A stretch of DNA of 64,000 bases, from contig NZ_BCWX01000003.1 in the NCBI RefSeq assembly GCF_001894805.1, forward strand, positions 310,001 through 374,000, written 5' to 3'. Under the pieces are notes generated by a model. The model worked only from the letters and a program-made list of their open reading frames with translations, did not search any database and was not told the origin of the DNA. Shown in pieces: positions 45,624-55,019 of this stretch. This DNA is from Rhodococcus globerulus NBRC 14531 (GTDB lineage: Bacteria; Actinomycetota; Actinomycetes; Mycobacteriales; Mycobacteriaceae). Positions within the stretch are counted from its first letter, which is position 1. The number at the start of each line of letters is the position of its first letter. A program made the translations under genes and the position numbers.

Positions 45624-46523
45624 ATGAGTTGGAGCGATGTGCTGACGCCGGATCAGGCTCGGCAGGTGTCGGGACTTGTCGACCGTGCAACGGAATTCGA
45701 CGGCAAGGCGCCGGTTTCCGAGCAGGGTCGGCACGCGATTGCCGGCCGTGGTCAGGCTCGGCACCTCGTGATCCTCGACGACGGTGTCGTCGTCGGATAC
45801 GCCCAACTGCAAGCCGGTTCGGACGAGCACCCGGACATGGCGGAACTCGTCGTGGATCCTGCTCACAGGCGGCAAGGTATCGGAACTGGCCTTGCCGCTT
45901 CGGTTTTCGACGAAGGCCGACCGGGAACGCGAGTCTGGGCGCACGGAAACATCGACGCGGCAGTGGAGTTCGCCAAGAGTCTGGATCTGGTCAGTGTTCG
46001 TGAACTCCTCCAGTTGCGCAGACCACTCGGTGCTCCGCAGCTTCCGGAAATTGTTGTTCCGGAAGGTGTTTCGCTGAGGACGTACCGCGGCCGCGAAGAC
46101 GATTCCGAGATCTTGCGGGTCAACAACGCCGCATTCTCGTGGCATCCCGAGCAAGGTGGCTGGACGCAAGCGGAGATCGATGAGCGAACCGCCGAGGGGT
46201 GGTTCGATCCCGCCGGGTTGTTTCTGGCGTTTGCGGACACCGATCCGAACACGCTTCTGGGGTTTCACTGGACCAAGGTTCATCCGCCCGAGGGCGACGA
46301 ACCGGAGCTCGGTGAGGTGTACGTCGTCGGTATCGATCCGGCGGCGCAGGGACGCGGGCTCGGTCGGGTTCTGACGCTCGCCGGCATGCACTACCTGCGT
46401 GAGCGGGGTCTCGATACGGTTCTCCTGTACGTCGAGGGAGACAACACGGCAGCCCTCAACACGTACGAGAAACTGGGCTTCGAAAAGTTCCACACCGACA
46501 TGGCCTATGCCCGAAATTCCTGA
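45624..46523 (+). CDS. mshD: Mycothiol synthase MshD
   Basis: This 299-residue protein has two GNAT domains. The first is marked 'VDPAHRRQGIGTGL'; the second 'IDPAAQGRGLGRVLTLAGMHYL' and 'YVEGDNTAALNTYEKLGFEKF'. It acetylates Cys-GlcN-Ins with acetyl-CoA to finish mycothiol. It starts one base after the glnR stop. The gene shows that the host uses mycothiol, in line with Rv0819 next to Rv0818. Confidence 0.95.
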   Translation: MSWSDVLTPDQARQVSGLVDRATEFDGKAPVSEQGRHAIAGRGQARHLVILDDGVVVGYAQLQAGSDEHPDMAELVVDPAHRRQGIGTGLAASVFDEGRPGTRVWAHGNIDAAVEFAKSLDLVSVRELLQLRRPLGAPQLPEIVVPEGVSLRTYRGREDDSEILRVNNAAFSWHPEQGGWTQAEIDERTAEGWFDPAGLFLAFADTDPNTLLGFHWTKVHPPEGDEPELGEVYVVGIDPAAQGRGLGRVLTLAGMHYLRERGLDTVLLYVEGDNTAALNTYEKLGFEKFHTDMAYARNS

Positions 46524-46556
46524 CTTTCTCAGGCGACTCGAATAAATCTCCGGTCT

Positions 46557-46578
46557 GTTCATGCTCCGTTCACTTTGT
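46557..46578 (+). promoter_or_regulatory. PHO box-like direct repeat before pstS
   Basis: Two adjacent 11-base units, GTTCATGCTCC and GTTCACTTTGT, fit the GTTCA-led direct repeats bound by PhoP in actinobacteria. TACTTT (46606-46611) downstream is a plausible -10. This would make pstSCAB phosphate-starvation induced. Confidence 0.6.
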
Positions 46579-46712
46579 GTGGTCCAGCCGGACACCGCGC
46601 CCCCCTACTTTTCTCTATGGGCAGCGCCGCGCTGCCTGATGCAGTAATGCGCTGCATCTCATGTCGCCGCCTGATCGTGGGCCCGGCGGTAGCTATTTCC
46701 GGAGGACCGAAG

Positions 46713-47831
46713 GTGAATTTCAAGCGCAGTGGTGCTCTGCTCGGCGTAGTGGCCGTGGGTGCTATGACCTTGGCAGCATGTGGCAGCGACAACAACGCAT
46801 CGTCGAGTGGTGTGGACACATCCGCTTCGACTGCAACATGTGAAGGCAAGGAAAAGATCTCTGCGGCTGGTTCATCGGCGCAGAAGAACGCGATGGATCA
46901 GTTCGTCGCCACGTACATCGCTGTCTGCCAGGAAAAGGGCAAGACAGTCAACGTTGCTTACAACCCCAGTGGTTCGGGTGACGGCCGCACCCAGTTCATC
47001 GCCGGCCAGATCGACTTCGCCGGCTCCGACTCGGCGATCAAGGACGAGCAGGCGGACAAGGCCAAGGAGCGTTGCGTCGGCGGCGAAGCCTGGAACCTTC
47101 CCCTCGTTTTCGGTCCGATCGCGGTGGCCTTCAACCTCGACGGCGTCGACAACCTCGTGCTCAATGCCGAGGTTCTTGCCAAGATCTTCAACGGCGGCAT
47201 CACCAACTGGAACGATCCGGCCATCGCTGCCCTCAATCCGGACGCGAAGCTTCCCGATCTGAAGGTCACGCCCGTGATCCGCTCCGATTCCTCGGGAACC
47301 ACGGACAACTTCCAGAAGTACCTCGAGGCAGCATCGAACGGTGCCTGGACCTCGGGTGCCGGTTCTGACTTCACCGGTGGCGTCGGTGAGGGCGCCAAGG
47401 GTTCGGCCGGAGTCGCTCAGGCAGTTTCGACGGCACCGGGCTCCATCACCTACGTCGAGAAGTCGTTTGCCGATCAGAACAAGCTGTCGATGGCCGAGAT
47501 CAACACGGGCACCGAAGCTGTTGCACTGACCAATGACACTGCTGCCGCGTCGATCTCCGGCGCGAAGTTCAAGTCGGACGCAACCGGCGACCTGACGCTC
47601 GACCTCGCGTCGATCTTCAAGACCAACGAAGCCGGCGCCTACCCGCTGGTTCTCGCGACGTACTCCATCGTCTGCTCCAAGGGCTACGACGCCGATACGT
47701 CTGCCGCTGTGAAGTCGTTCCTGACGAGTGCCGCGAACGAGGGACAGGCCAACCTTGCCGAGCAGGGTTACGTCCCGCTGCCGGCAAACGTGCAGGACCG
47801 TCTGAACGCGTCGATCTCAGCCATCGGCTGA
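46713..47831 (+). CDS. pstS: Phosphate-binding lipoprotein PstS
   Basis: The protein has 372 residues from GTG 46713 behind GGAGGA. The lipobox 'MTLAACGSD' puts the acyl-Cys near residue 23. Phosphate-binding elements are 'ISAAGSSAQKNAMDQF', 'FAGSDSAI' and 'RSDSSGTTDNFQKYL'. It captures phosphate outside the membrane and hands it to PstCA. It is the first gene of pstSCAB. Confidence 0.95.
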   Translation: MNFKRSGALLGVVAVGAMTLAACGSDNNASSSGVDTSASTATCEGKEKISAAGSSAQKNAMDQFVATYIAVCQEKGKTVNVAYNPSGSGDGRTQFIAGQIDFAGSDSAIKDEQADKAKERCVGGEAWNLPLVFGPIAVAFNLDGVDNLVLNAEVLAKIFNGGITNWNDPAIAALNPDAKLPDLKVTPVIRSDSSGTTDNFQKYLEAASNGAWTSGAGSDFTGGVGEGAKGSAGVAQAVSTAPGSITYVEKSFADQNKLSMAEINTGTEAVALTNDTAAASISGAKFKSDATGDLTLDLASIFKTNEAGAYPLVLATYSIVCSKGYDADTSAAVKSFLTSAANEGQANLAEQGYVPLPANVQDRLNASISAIG

Positions 47832-47898
47832 TTCGACCGCGGACTCGTACGGACAAGCCCATGGATCTACATTCAAACGTGAAGGAATGTGAGCGCAC

Positions 47899-48990
47899 AT
47901 GAGCGACGCGCCCATCACATCAGCATCTCGTTCCTCCGGCTCCGCAACCAGCGGAGCCGGGGTGGGCGGTCCGAACGGCATCACGGAGGACACGATTACT
48001 TCCATCAAGGCTTCAGAAGTCGAGCAGCCACCGAAGGACGACGGTCCGGCCGGCGGTAGCAGCAAGACCGTGACCCGACCGGGTGACCGCATCTTCAGTT
48101 CGCTGGCTTCGGGTTCGGCCATCTTCATCACCGTTGTCATCGCGGCGATCGGTGCCTTCCTGATCTGGCGCGCCGTCCCTGCGTTGAGCCGCAACCAGGT
48201 CAACTTCCTGACCAGCCGTGAATGGGTCACGCAGGACATCAACGCGATGGCGTTCGGTGTTCTCGACCTCTTCCAGGTCACGGTCCTGGTGTCGCTGTTC
48301 GCTCTGGTGCTGGCGATGCCGATCGCGCTCGGTATCGCGATCTTCCTGACGTCGTACTCGCCTAAGTGGCTCACGCGTCCGCTGTCCTACACGATCGACC
48401 TGCTCGCGGCAGTCCCGTCCATCGTCTACGGACTCTGGGGCCTGCTCGTGTTCGCTCCGGCGATCACTCCGGTTGCCGTGTGGCTCAACGACACTCTCGG
48501 TTGGTTCCCCCTCTTCGCCGACGGTAGCGGTTCCATCACCGGCGGCGGCACCATCTTCACCGCCGGCATCGTGCTGGCCGTCATGATCCTTCCCGTCATC
48601 ACGGCGGTGACCCGCGAAGTGTTCATCCAGACCCCGCGCTCGCAGATCGAAGCTGCACTCGCGCTCGGTGCGACGCGCTGGGAAGTTGTGCGCACCACCG
48701 TCATTCCGTTCGGTAAGTCCGGCTACATCAGCGGATCGATGCTCGGTCTCGGCCGCGCACTCGGTGAGACCATGGCCCTGTACCTGATCCTGCGCACCAC
48801 CTCGCAGGCATTCGGCTGGTCTCTGTTCGACGGCGGATCGACCATCGCCTCCAAGATTGCCCTCGGTTACGCGGAGTTCAACAACGACATCCAAGCGGGT
48901 GCGTACATCGCAGCCGGTCTGGTGCTGTTCGTCCTGACCTTCGTGGTCAACGCTGCTGCCCGCGCCGTGATCGCCGGAAAGAAGGACTGA
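47899..48990 (+). CDS. pstC: Phosphate ABC permease PstC
   Basis: This is a 363-residue membrane protein with a long polar N-terminus (about 70 residues, Ser/Pro-rich) and six helices. The EAA loop 'EAALALGATRWEVVRTTVIPFGKSG' contacts PstB. It pairs with PstA in the high-affinity phosphate importer. The gap to pstS is 67 bases without a clear terminator. Confidence 0.94.
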   Translation: MSDAPITSASRSSGSATSGAGVGGPNGITEDTITSIKASEVEQPPKDDGPAGGSSKTVTRPGDRIFSSLASGSAIFITVVIAAIGAFLIWRAVPALSRNQVNFLTSREWVTQDINAMAFGVLDLFQVTVLVSLFALVLAMPIALGIAIFLTSYSPKWLTRPLSYTIDLLAAVPSIVYGLWGLLVFAPAITPVAVWLNDTLGWFPLFADGSGSITGGGTIFTAGIVLAVMILPVITAVTREVFIQTPRSQIEAALALGATRWEVVRTTVIPFGKSGYISGSMLGLGRALGETMALYLILRTTSQAFGWSLFDGGSTIASKIALGYAEFNNDIQAGAYIAAGLVLFVLTFVVNAAARAVIAGKKD

Positions 48991-48993
48991 CCC

Positions 48994-49902
48994 ATGAGCA
49001 CCACTCTGGACCGCCCGGTCAAGGCGCCCACCTTCCAAGGCGTCGGAGCAAAGCGTCGGGCCACGGACGTCACTGCGACGATCCTGGTCAGCCTCGCCGT
49101 TCTGGTTGCCCTCATTCCGTTGGTCTGGGTGCTCTACACGGTGATCGCAAAGGGCCTGCCCGCGTTGACGTCTGCGACCTGGTTCACGAACTCGATGAGC
49201 GGCCTGACAGCGTCGGCGTCCGGTGGCGGTGTCTATCACGCACTGGTCGGCACCTTGATGCAAGGCGTTGTGTGCGCGGTCTTCTCGATCCCGCTCGGAA
49301 TCTTTGTTGCCATCTACCTGGTGGAGTACGCGGACCGTAAGTCCAAGCTCGGCAAGCTCACGACCTTCATGGTCGACATCCTCAGCGGTGTTCCGTCCAT
49401 CGTGGCCGCGCTGTTCATCTACGCACTGTGGATCGCGACGTTCGGATTCCCCAAGTCGGCATTTGCCGTCTCGCTCGCGCTGGTGCTGCTGATGGTCCCG
49501 GTCGTCATCCGATCCACGGAGGAAATGCTTCGCATCGTCCCCATGGACCTGCGTGAGGCGTCGTACGCACTCGGTGTTCCCAAGTGGAAGACCATCTCGA
49601 AAATCGTTCTGCCGACGGCACTTCCCGGCATCATCACCGGCGTCATGCTGGCCCTGGCCCGCGTACTCGGTGAGACCGCGCCGCTGCTGATCCTCGTCGG
49701 CTATGCACCGTTCATCAACTTCGACCTGTTCAACGGCGAAATGGGCACGCTGCCTTCGCTCATGGTCGCCGAGATGAACAACCCGACCGACGCCGGCACC
49801 AACCGCATCTGGGGTGCCGCCCTGACTTTGATCCTGCTGATCGCGATTCTCAACATCGTCGCCAAGCTGATCGGTCACTTCTCACAGGTCCGCAGCAAGT
49901 GA
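48994..49902 (+). CDS. pstA: Phosphate ABC permease PstA
   Basis: This is a 302-residue protein with six helices and the EAA loop 'EASYALGVPKWKTISKIVLPTALPG'. 'DILSGVPSIVAALFIYALW' is the usual PstA helix. It starts with ATG 3 bases after pstC. Confidence 0.94.
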   Translation: MSTTLDRPVKAPTFQGVGAKRRATDVTATILVSLAVLVALIPLVWVLYTVIAKGLPALTSATWFTNSMSGLTASASGGGVYHALVGTLMQGVVCAVFSIPLGIFVAIYLVEYADRKSKLGKLTTFMVDILSGVPSIVAALFIYALWIATFGFPKSAFAVSLALVLLMVPVVIRSTEEMLRIVPMDLREASYALGVPKWKTISKIVLPTALPGIITGVMLALARVLGETAPLLILVGYAPFINFDLFNGEMGTLPSLMVAEMNNPTDAGTNRIWGAALTLILLIAILNIVAKLIGHFSQVRSK

Positions 49903-49960
49903 CGCGGCCACAGAACATGTTTGTACTCGACAGCGTTAACAACTCAGTAGGGAGCCGGTA

Positions 49961-50737
49961 ATGGCCAAGCGTCTGGATCTCAAGGACGTCAACATCTACT
50001 ACGGCAAGTTCCACGCCGTTGCCGATGTCGGCCTCTCCGTCCCACCCCGGAGCGTCACCGCGTTCATCGGTCCGTCCGGTTGCGGTAAGTCGACCGTGCT
50101 CCGGTCCCTCAATCGCATGCACGAGGTCATTCCCGGTGCGCGCGTCGAAGGTTCCGTGTTGCTCGACGGTGAGGACATCTACGGCTCCAACGTCGATCCG
50201 GTGGGCGTTCGCAAGACCATCGGCATGGTGTTCCAGCGACCCAACCCGTTCCCGACCATGTCCATCAAGGACAACGTCGTCGCCGGGTTGAAGTTGCAGG
50301 GTGAGCGCAACAAGAAGCGCCTCGACGAGGTCGCCGAGCGGTCCCTGCGCGGAGCCAACCTGTGGAACGAGGTCAAGGATCGCCTCGATAAGCCCGGTGG
50401 AGGACTCTCAGGCGGCCAGCAGCAGCGTCTGTGCATCGCGCGGGCCATCGCGGTCTCGCCCGACGTCCTGCTCATGGACGAGCCGTGCTCGGCTCTCGAC
50501 CCCATCTCGACTTTGGCGATCGAAGACTTGATCACCGAACTCAAGAAGGACTTCACCATCGTCATCGTCACGCACAACATGCAGCAAGCTGCTCGCGTGA
50601 GTGATCAGACCGCGTTCTTCAACCTAGAGGCAACCGGCAAGCCGGGGCAGCTCGTCGAGATCGACGACACCGAGAAGATCTTCTCCAACCCGACGCAGAA
50701 GGCCACTGAGGACTACATCTCGGGCCGCTTCGGATAA
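49961..50737 (+). CDS. pstB: Phosphate ABC ATPase PstB
   Basis: This 258-residue ATPase has Walker A '[14 protein letters not shown]', signature '[16 protein letters not shown]', Walker B '[13 protein letters not shown]' and switch His in '[14 protein letters not shown]'. It corresponds to the PhoT/PstB gene that follows mshD in M. tuberculosis. Its final codons (ending GRFG) lie within the first unit of a four-copy tandem repeat. Confidence 0.95.
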   Translation: MAKRLDLKDVNIYYGKFHAVADVGLSVPPRSVTAFIGPSGCGKSTVLRSLNRMHEVIPGARVEGSVLLDGEDIYGSNVDPVGVRKTIGMVFQRPNPFPTMSIKDNVVAGLKLQGERNKKRLDEVAERSLRGANLWNEVKDRLDKPGGGLSGGQQQRLCIARAIAVSPDVLLMDEPCSALDPISTLAIEDLITELKKDFTIVIVTHNMQQAARVSDQTAFFNLEATGKPGQLVEIDDTEKIFSNPTQKATEDYISGRFG

Positions 50738-50782
50738 ACCGCTTCGGATAAACCGCTTCGGGATAAACCGCTTCGGGATAAA
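50725..50782 (+). repeat. Four tandem 14-15-base repeats spanning the pstB stop
   Basis: The unit CCGCTTCGG(G)ATAAA occurs four times head to tail: two 14-base and two 15-base copies. The first copy encodes the last residues and stop of PstB. Replication slippage is the likely origin. Confidence 0.85.
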
Positions 50783-50796
50783 CACTGCACGACCAT

Positions 50797-50839
50797 GTTT
50801 CACCCCCGTTTCCAACAGGAGACGGGGGTGAAACTTTTT
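50797..50839 (+). terminator. Rho-independent terminator of pstSCAB
   Basis: The arms GTTTCACCCCCGT (50797-50809) and ACGGGGGTGAAAC (50822-50834) are followed by TTTTT. Confidence 0.9.
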
Positions 50840-51075
50840 GGTGGTGGTGATAGTTCCCACTTCGGCCCGCAGCGCTGAGCATCGTTGGGCGCGCGAATAA
50901 TTCGATGAGCAGCGCAAGTGCGTCCATCGGGCGGCGGAGTGGCCGACAGTGTGAATCTCGTAGATACTGGCGACGCTTCGGGCAATGCTAATCTCGCCCA
51001 ACAGTGTGCTGTCGAATCTGCGTCGTCAGCACAGTGCCAGATCATTTTTCGTTCCACAACCGGAAGGGCTAGTCA
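50840..51075. other. Urease upstream region
   Basis: There are about 236 bases between the pst terminator and ureA. Nothing coding was recognised. I looked for a GlnR-type site (GTNAC, six bases, GNAAC) and found no convincing copy. A weak Shine-Dalgarno (GGAAGGG) precedes GTG 51076. Confidence 0.4.
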
Positions 51076-51378
51076 GTGCACCTCACCCCTTCAGATACCG
51101 AAAAGCTGCTGTTGAGCGTTGCGGGCATGGTCGCTCGCGATCGACGCGAGCGCGGGGTACTTCTGAATTACCCCGAAGCGATGGCGCTGATCTCGTGTTG
51201 GATTCTCGAGCGGGCGCGTGACGGTATGACGGTTGCGGAACTGATGAACGCCGGTCGCCAGGTGCTCACGCGCGACGACGTCATGGAAGGGGTACCCGAG
51301 ATGATTGCAAATATCCAGGTGGAGGCCACTTTTCCGGATGGTCGCAAGCTGGTCACCGTGACGGAGCCCATCCGATGA
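51076..51378 (+). CDS. ureA: Urease gamma subunit
   Basis: This 100-residue protein starts with GTG 51076 ('[23 protein letters not shown]'). '[20 protein letters not shown]' and '[17 protein letters not shown]' are the standard UreA ends. It is the small structural subunit of the cytosolic nickel urease; first of ureABCFGD, overlapping ureB by 4 bases. Confidence 0.95.
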   Translation: MHLTPSDTEKLLLSVAGMVARDRRERGVLLNYPEAMALISCWILERARDGMTVAELMNAGRQVLTRDDVMEGVPEMIANIQVEATFPDGRKLVTVTEPIR

Positions 51379-51857
51379 TTCCCGGCGAAGTGCGGGTGTC
51401 TTCCGAACCGCTCGAGTTCGGCGCAGATGCTCACAGGATCACGCTTGTTGTCGTCAACGACGGCGATCGACCTATCCAGATCGGATCGCATCTGCACCTT
51501 CCGGCGGCCAACCCGGCGCTGACATTCGATCGCAAAGCGGCCGACGGGTTTCGGCTCGATATTCCGTCCGGGACCTCGGTGCGTTTCGAGCCCGGAGTCT
51601 CTCGCACGGTGACGCTGATCGAACTCGGTGGACTCAAGCGAGTTCCCGGCCTGCAGATCGGATCCGGCGACCAACTGCCCACCCATGCGCGCGAACCCAA
51701 ACCGGTGTTGCCGTTCGGGACACCGGGCGTCGAGGTGGAGGAACCGCTTCGGGCGTCGTCGGTGAATGTTCGCATCAGTGACATCGCGGCCACGGATGGC
51801 GCAGTGGCGACAGACGAAGCAGCGCAGAGTGACGACACAGACGAGGTGACCGCGTAG
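51375..51857 (+). CDS. ureB: Urease beta subunit with C-terminal extension
   Basis: This is a 160-residue protein; UreB is normally about 100-110 residues. The core is clear: '[15 protein letters not shown]', '[22 protein letters not shown]' and '[14 protein letters not shown]'. After about residue 105 there is an added tail that turns acidic ('[14 protein letters not shown]'). The extension may reach neighbouring trimers or accessory proteins. Confidence 0.93.
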   Translation: MIPGEVRVSSEPLEFGADAHRITLVVVNDGDRPIQIGSHLHLPAANPALTFDRKAADGFRLDIPSGTSVRFEPGVSRTVTLIELGGLKRVPGLQIGSGDQLPTHAREPKPVLPFGTPGVEVEEPLRASSVNVRISDIAATDGAVATDEAAQSDDTDEVTA

Positions 51858-53566
51858 TGAGCACGATGGATCGGCGTGGATACGCGTCGCTGTTCGGCCC
51901 CACAGCGGGCGACCAGATCCGGTTGGCAGATACCGACATCTGGATCGAGATCGAACATGACTACACCGCAACCGGCGACGAAATGGTGTTCGGCGGTGGC
52001 AAGAGCATCCGTGAATCCATGGGGCAGGGCACAACCACCCGGGATCAGGGCGCACTCGACGTGGTCATCACCAATGCGGTGATTCTCGATCACTGGGGAA
52101 TTGTCCGGGCAGACGTCGGAATTCGTGACGGCCGCATCGTGGCGATCGGGAAGTCGGGTAACCCCGACATCATGAACGGCGTGCATCCCAAGCTGCTCAT
52201 CGGACCGAGCACCGACGTGATCGCCGGGGAGGGAAGGATTCTCACCGCTGGGGCGATCGATACGCACGTTCATATTCTCAGTGAGATCGAGATGCTGGAA
52301 GCGCTCGCCACCGGCACGACAACAATTGCCGGCGGTGGCACCGGACCGACCGAGGCCACCAAGGCCACCACGGTCACGCCCGGCGCCTGGTCGCTCACGA
52401 TGATGCACCGCGCGCTCGACCACATTCCGCTCAACGTGCTGCTCCTGGGCAAGGGCAGCACCGTCAGCCACGAGGCGCTTCGTCAGGAAGCGCTCGCCGG
52501 GGCCGGCGGATTCAAGGTGCACGAGGACTGGGGTTCCACCCCGGCCGCGATCGACGCAGCCTTGCGCGCTGCCGACGAATTCGGTCTCCAGGTGGCACTC
52601 CATGCCGACAGCCTCAACGAAACCGGCTACGTACAGCACACTTTGGATGCTATCGCCGGTCGAGGCATTCACGTATTCCACGCTGAAGGCGCAGGCGGTG
52701 GGCATGCTCCCGACATTATCGTGACGGCCGGTGAAGCGAATGTTCTTCCGGCATCGACCAATCCGACGTTGCCGCACACCGTCAACACGGTTGCCGAGCA
52801 TCTCGACATGCTCATCGTGTGCCACGCGCTCAACCCCCGGGTGCCGGAGGATCTTGCGTTCGCAGAGTCTCGTATCCGCCCGACAACCATTGCGGCAGAG
52901 GATTTCCTGCACGATATCGGCGCAATCTCCATCACGTCGTCCGACGCTCAGGCCATGGGCCGGATCGGTGAGGTAACCCTGCGAACCTGGCAGGTAGCGC
53001 ACGTGATGAAGGCGCAGCACGGCAAGCTGGGCTCGTCGATGCCCGCCGACAACGAGCGTGCCCGTCGATACGTCGCGAAGTACACGATCTGCCCCGCAGT
53101 GGCGCACGGTATCGATCACGAAATCGGCTCGGTCGAGGCCGGAAAAATGGCCGACCTGGTCCTGTGGGATCCCGCGTTCTTCGGGGTGCGTCCGGCCGCG
53201 GTCATCAAGGGTGGCGCGATAGTCGCTGCGCCGCTGGGAGATCCCAATGCCGCGATTCCGACGCCTCAGCCGGTGTTCGTGCGCCCCGCGATGGCGTCCG
53301 CACCGGGTTCGGCTCCACACCTGTCCACGACCTTCGTCTCGCCGATGGCAATCGAGGACGGGCTGGCAGGCCGACTCGGGCTCACTCGCACGCTCACCGC
53401 GATCCGCCCGACGCGTCATCTCACCAAAGCCGACATGCCGAACAACACGGCACTTCCGTCCATCGACGTCGATCCGGAGACCTTTGCCATCAAGGTCGAC
53501 GGTGATCTGATCCAACCCAATCCCGTCGATGTAGTGCCGATGGCTCAGCGCTACATGCTGTTCTGA
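51857..53566 (+). CDS. ureC: Urease alpha (catalytic) subunit
   Basis: This 569-residue protein starts at GTG 51857. Nickel ligands are conserved: His137/His139 ('DTHVH'), carbamylated Lys220 ('GFKVHEDWG'), His249, His275 and Asp363 ('SSDAQAMG'). The flap carries Cys322-His323 but reads 'CHALN' where most ureases have 'CHHLD'. It hydrolyses urea to ammonia and carbamate. The order ureABCFGD without ureE is usual for actinomycetes. Confidence 0.96.
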   Translation: MSTMDRRGYASLFGPTAGDQIRLADTDIWIEIEHDYTATGDEMVFGGGKSIRESMGQGTTTRDQGALDVVITNAVILDHWGIVRADVGIRDGRIVAIGKSGNPDIMNGVHPKLLIGPSTDVIAGEGRILTAGAIDTHVHILSEIEMLEALATGTTTIAGGGTGPTEATKATTVTPGAWSLTMMHRALDHIPLNVLLLGKGSTVSHEALRQEALAGAGGFKVHEDWGSTPAAIDAALRAADEFGLQVALHADSLNETGYVQHTLDAIAGRGIHVFHAEGAGGGHAPDIIVTAGEANVLPASTNPTLPHTVNTVAEHLDMLIVCHALNPRVPEDLAFAESRIRPTTIAAEDFLHDIGAISITSSDAQAMGRIGEVTLRTWQVAHVMKAQHGKLGSSMPADNERARRYVAKYTICPAVAHGIDHEIGSVEAGKMADLVLWDPAFFGVRPAAVIKGGAIVAAPLGDPNAAIPTPQPVFVRPAMASAPGSAPHLSTTFVSPMAIEDGLAGRLGLTRTLTAIRPTRHLTKADMPNNTALPSIDVDPETFAIKVDGDLIQPNPVDVVPMAQRYMLF

Positions 53567-53572
53567 TGCCCG

Positions 53573-54262
53573 GTGCGAGTTGAGATGATGTCCGCCGAGA
53601 TAGCGTCGATGCTCCTGGCAGACGGGCGTCTGCCTACCGGTGGGCACGCGCACTCGTCCGGGCTGGAACCGGCATTGGCGGCCGGCCTGCACCAAAGTCA
53701 GGTTCCGGATTTCATTCGAGGTCGACTCGAGACGGTCGGACTGGTCGAAGCCGCTGCAACGGTGATTACGCGGCGCTGGGCCGTAAGTGAGGGTAGTGCA
53801 GGCGAACTCGAGGCCATCTCGAACGAACTGCTCGCTCGCACGCCCAGCGCGCCGCTGCGTGAGGCGTCCATCCAGCTCGGACGTGGGCTGGCCAGGTTGG
53901 CGTCGCGGTTGTGGCCGGGGCACCCCGCGGTGCAACTCCTCATGGCGCTACCGGGACATCCGATGCGGCCGTTGGCATTGGGAGTGTTCACCGCCGTCTC
54001 CGGCATGGACGATCTGGCGGCGGCGCGATCATGCCTGTACGACGACGCGCAAACCGTCGCGTCGGCGGCACTGAAACTACTGCCGGTAGATCCGGCAGAA
54101 CCGGTCGAATGGCTGCTGCGGGCAGCCCCGACCATCGAGACCGTCGCCGCGGCAGCCGTCGCGGTCGAGAGTGCCTCGGCTATACCTGCAACAACAGGAC
54201 CGTTGGTCGAACAATGGTCACTCGAACACCACGCTCGATCCAGGAGGATTTTCCGTGCTTGA
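53573..54262 (+). CDS. ureF: Urease accessory protein UreF
   Basis: This is a helical protein of up to 229 residues. '[26 protein letters not shown]' is the family's N-terminal motif, and '[22 protein letters not shown]' the C-terminal one. Starts at GTG 53573, ATG 53585 or ATG 53588 are all possible. UreF bridges UreD and UreG during nickel insertion and CO2 activation of the active-site lysine. Its end overlaps the ureG start by 8 bases. Confidence 0.9.
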   Translation: MRVEMMSAEIASMLLADGRLPTGGHAHSSGLEPALAAGLHQSQVPDFIRGRLETVGLVEAAATVITRRWAVSEGSAGELEAISNELLARTPSAPLREASIQLGRGLARLASRLWPGHPAVQLLMALPGHPMRPLALGVFTAVSGMDDLAAARSCLYDDAQTVASAALKLLPVDPAEPVEWLLRAAPTIETVAAAAVAVESASAIPATTGPLVEQWSLEHHARSRRIFRA

Positions 54263-55019
54263 CAATCTGAACACAACCACCGATAACGCAACTGCCGCAA
54301 GAGGTTTGAGGCTCGGTGTTGCCGGCCCGGTCGGCACTGGCAAAAGCACCCTGATCGCTACAATCTGCCGCGAGCTCGCGTCGGAGTTCGAGATCGCAGT
54401 TGTCACCAACGACATCTACACCGATGAGGACGCGCGACTGTTGCGCGCCGCAAACGTCCTGCCGATCGAGCGCATCGTCGCAGTCGAGACCGGGGCGTGC
54501 CCGCACACGGCGATCCGTGACGACGTGACACCCAATCTGATTGCGGTGGAAGACCTCGAGCGCGAATTTCATCCCCTCGACATGGTGATCGTGGAGAGCG
54601 GCGGCGACAACCTCACTGCGACGTTCAGTCCCGCACTCGTCGATGCGCAGATCTTCTGCATCGATGTTGCCGGCGGCGGCGATGTCGCGCGTAAGGGTGG
54701 ACCCGGAATCGAGCGCGCAGATCTGTTGGTGGTCAACAAGATCGACCTGGCTCCGTATGTCGACGTCGATGCCGTTCAAATGGTTGCCGATGCAACAGCA
54801 GCACGCGACGGACTGCCCGTCCTCGCGCTCAGCCAGAAGGACCACGCCACGATCGATCAGCTCAGCGCGTGGCTGCGCAAGGTCATCGCGGCTCACCGCG
54901 AGGGCAATCATGTGCCCCAGGACCCGGGACCGATGGCACCGCACTTCCACGCCGATGAAGAAGACCACGACCACGACCACGGACACGGTCACGGGCACAG
55001 TCACTCTCACGCTCACTGA
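54255..55019 (+). CDS. ureG: Urease accessory GTPase UreG with His-rich C-terminus
   Basis: The protein has 254 residues from GTG 54255 (AGGAGGA, 6-base spacing). Motifs: P-loop '[10 protein letters not shown]', Cys-Pro-His nickel site '[11 protein letters not shown]', 'VESGGDNL' and '[11 protein letters not shown]'. The last about 23 residues are almost only His, Asp, Gly and Ser, with ten His. Nickel-loading His tails usually sit on UreE or at the UreG N-terminus. ureE is missing here, so this tail may replace its metal-storage role. Confidence 0.95.
   Translation: MLDNLNTTTDNATAARGLRLGVAGPVGTGKSTLIATICRELASEFEIAVVTNDIYTDEDARLLRAANVLPIERIVAVETGACPHTAIRDDVTPNLIAVEDLEREFHPLDMVIVESGGDNLTATFSPALVDAQIFCIDVAGGGDVARKGGPGIERADLLVVNKIDLAPYVDVDAVQMVADATAARDGLPVLALSQKDHATIDQLSAWLRKVIAAHREGNHVPQDPGPMAPHFHADEEDHDHDHGHGHGHSHSHAH

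Noticed and set aside
48013-49878. 621-codon open frame on the minus strand
   Set aside because: It is antisense to pstC and pstA. The product is almost only charged residues and Gln/His, as expected opposite hydrophobic membrane genes.
50725-50782. Possible CRISPR-like repeat array
   Set aside because: The units are 14-15 bases, directly adjacent without spacers, so this is a simple tandem repeat.
50840-51075. GlnR binding site in front of urease
   Set aside because: No copy of the GTNAC-N6-GNAAC pattern was convincing; regulation by GlnR stays possible but is not shown by the sequence.
51431-53935. 834-codon open frame on the minus strand
   Set aside because: It is antisense to ureB, ureC and ureF, which are certain. 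Its protein has no recognisable fold and shows the Arg/Asp/Gly bias of a GC-rich shadow frame.
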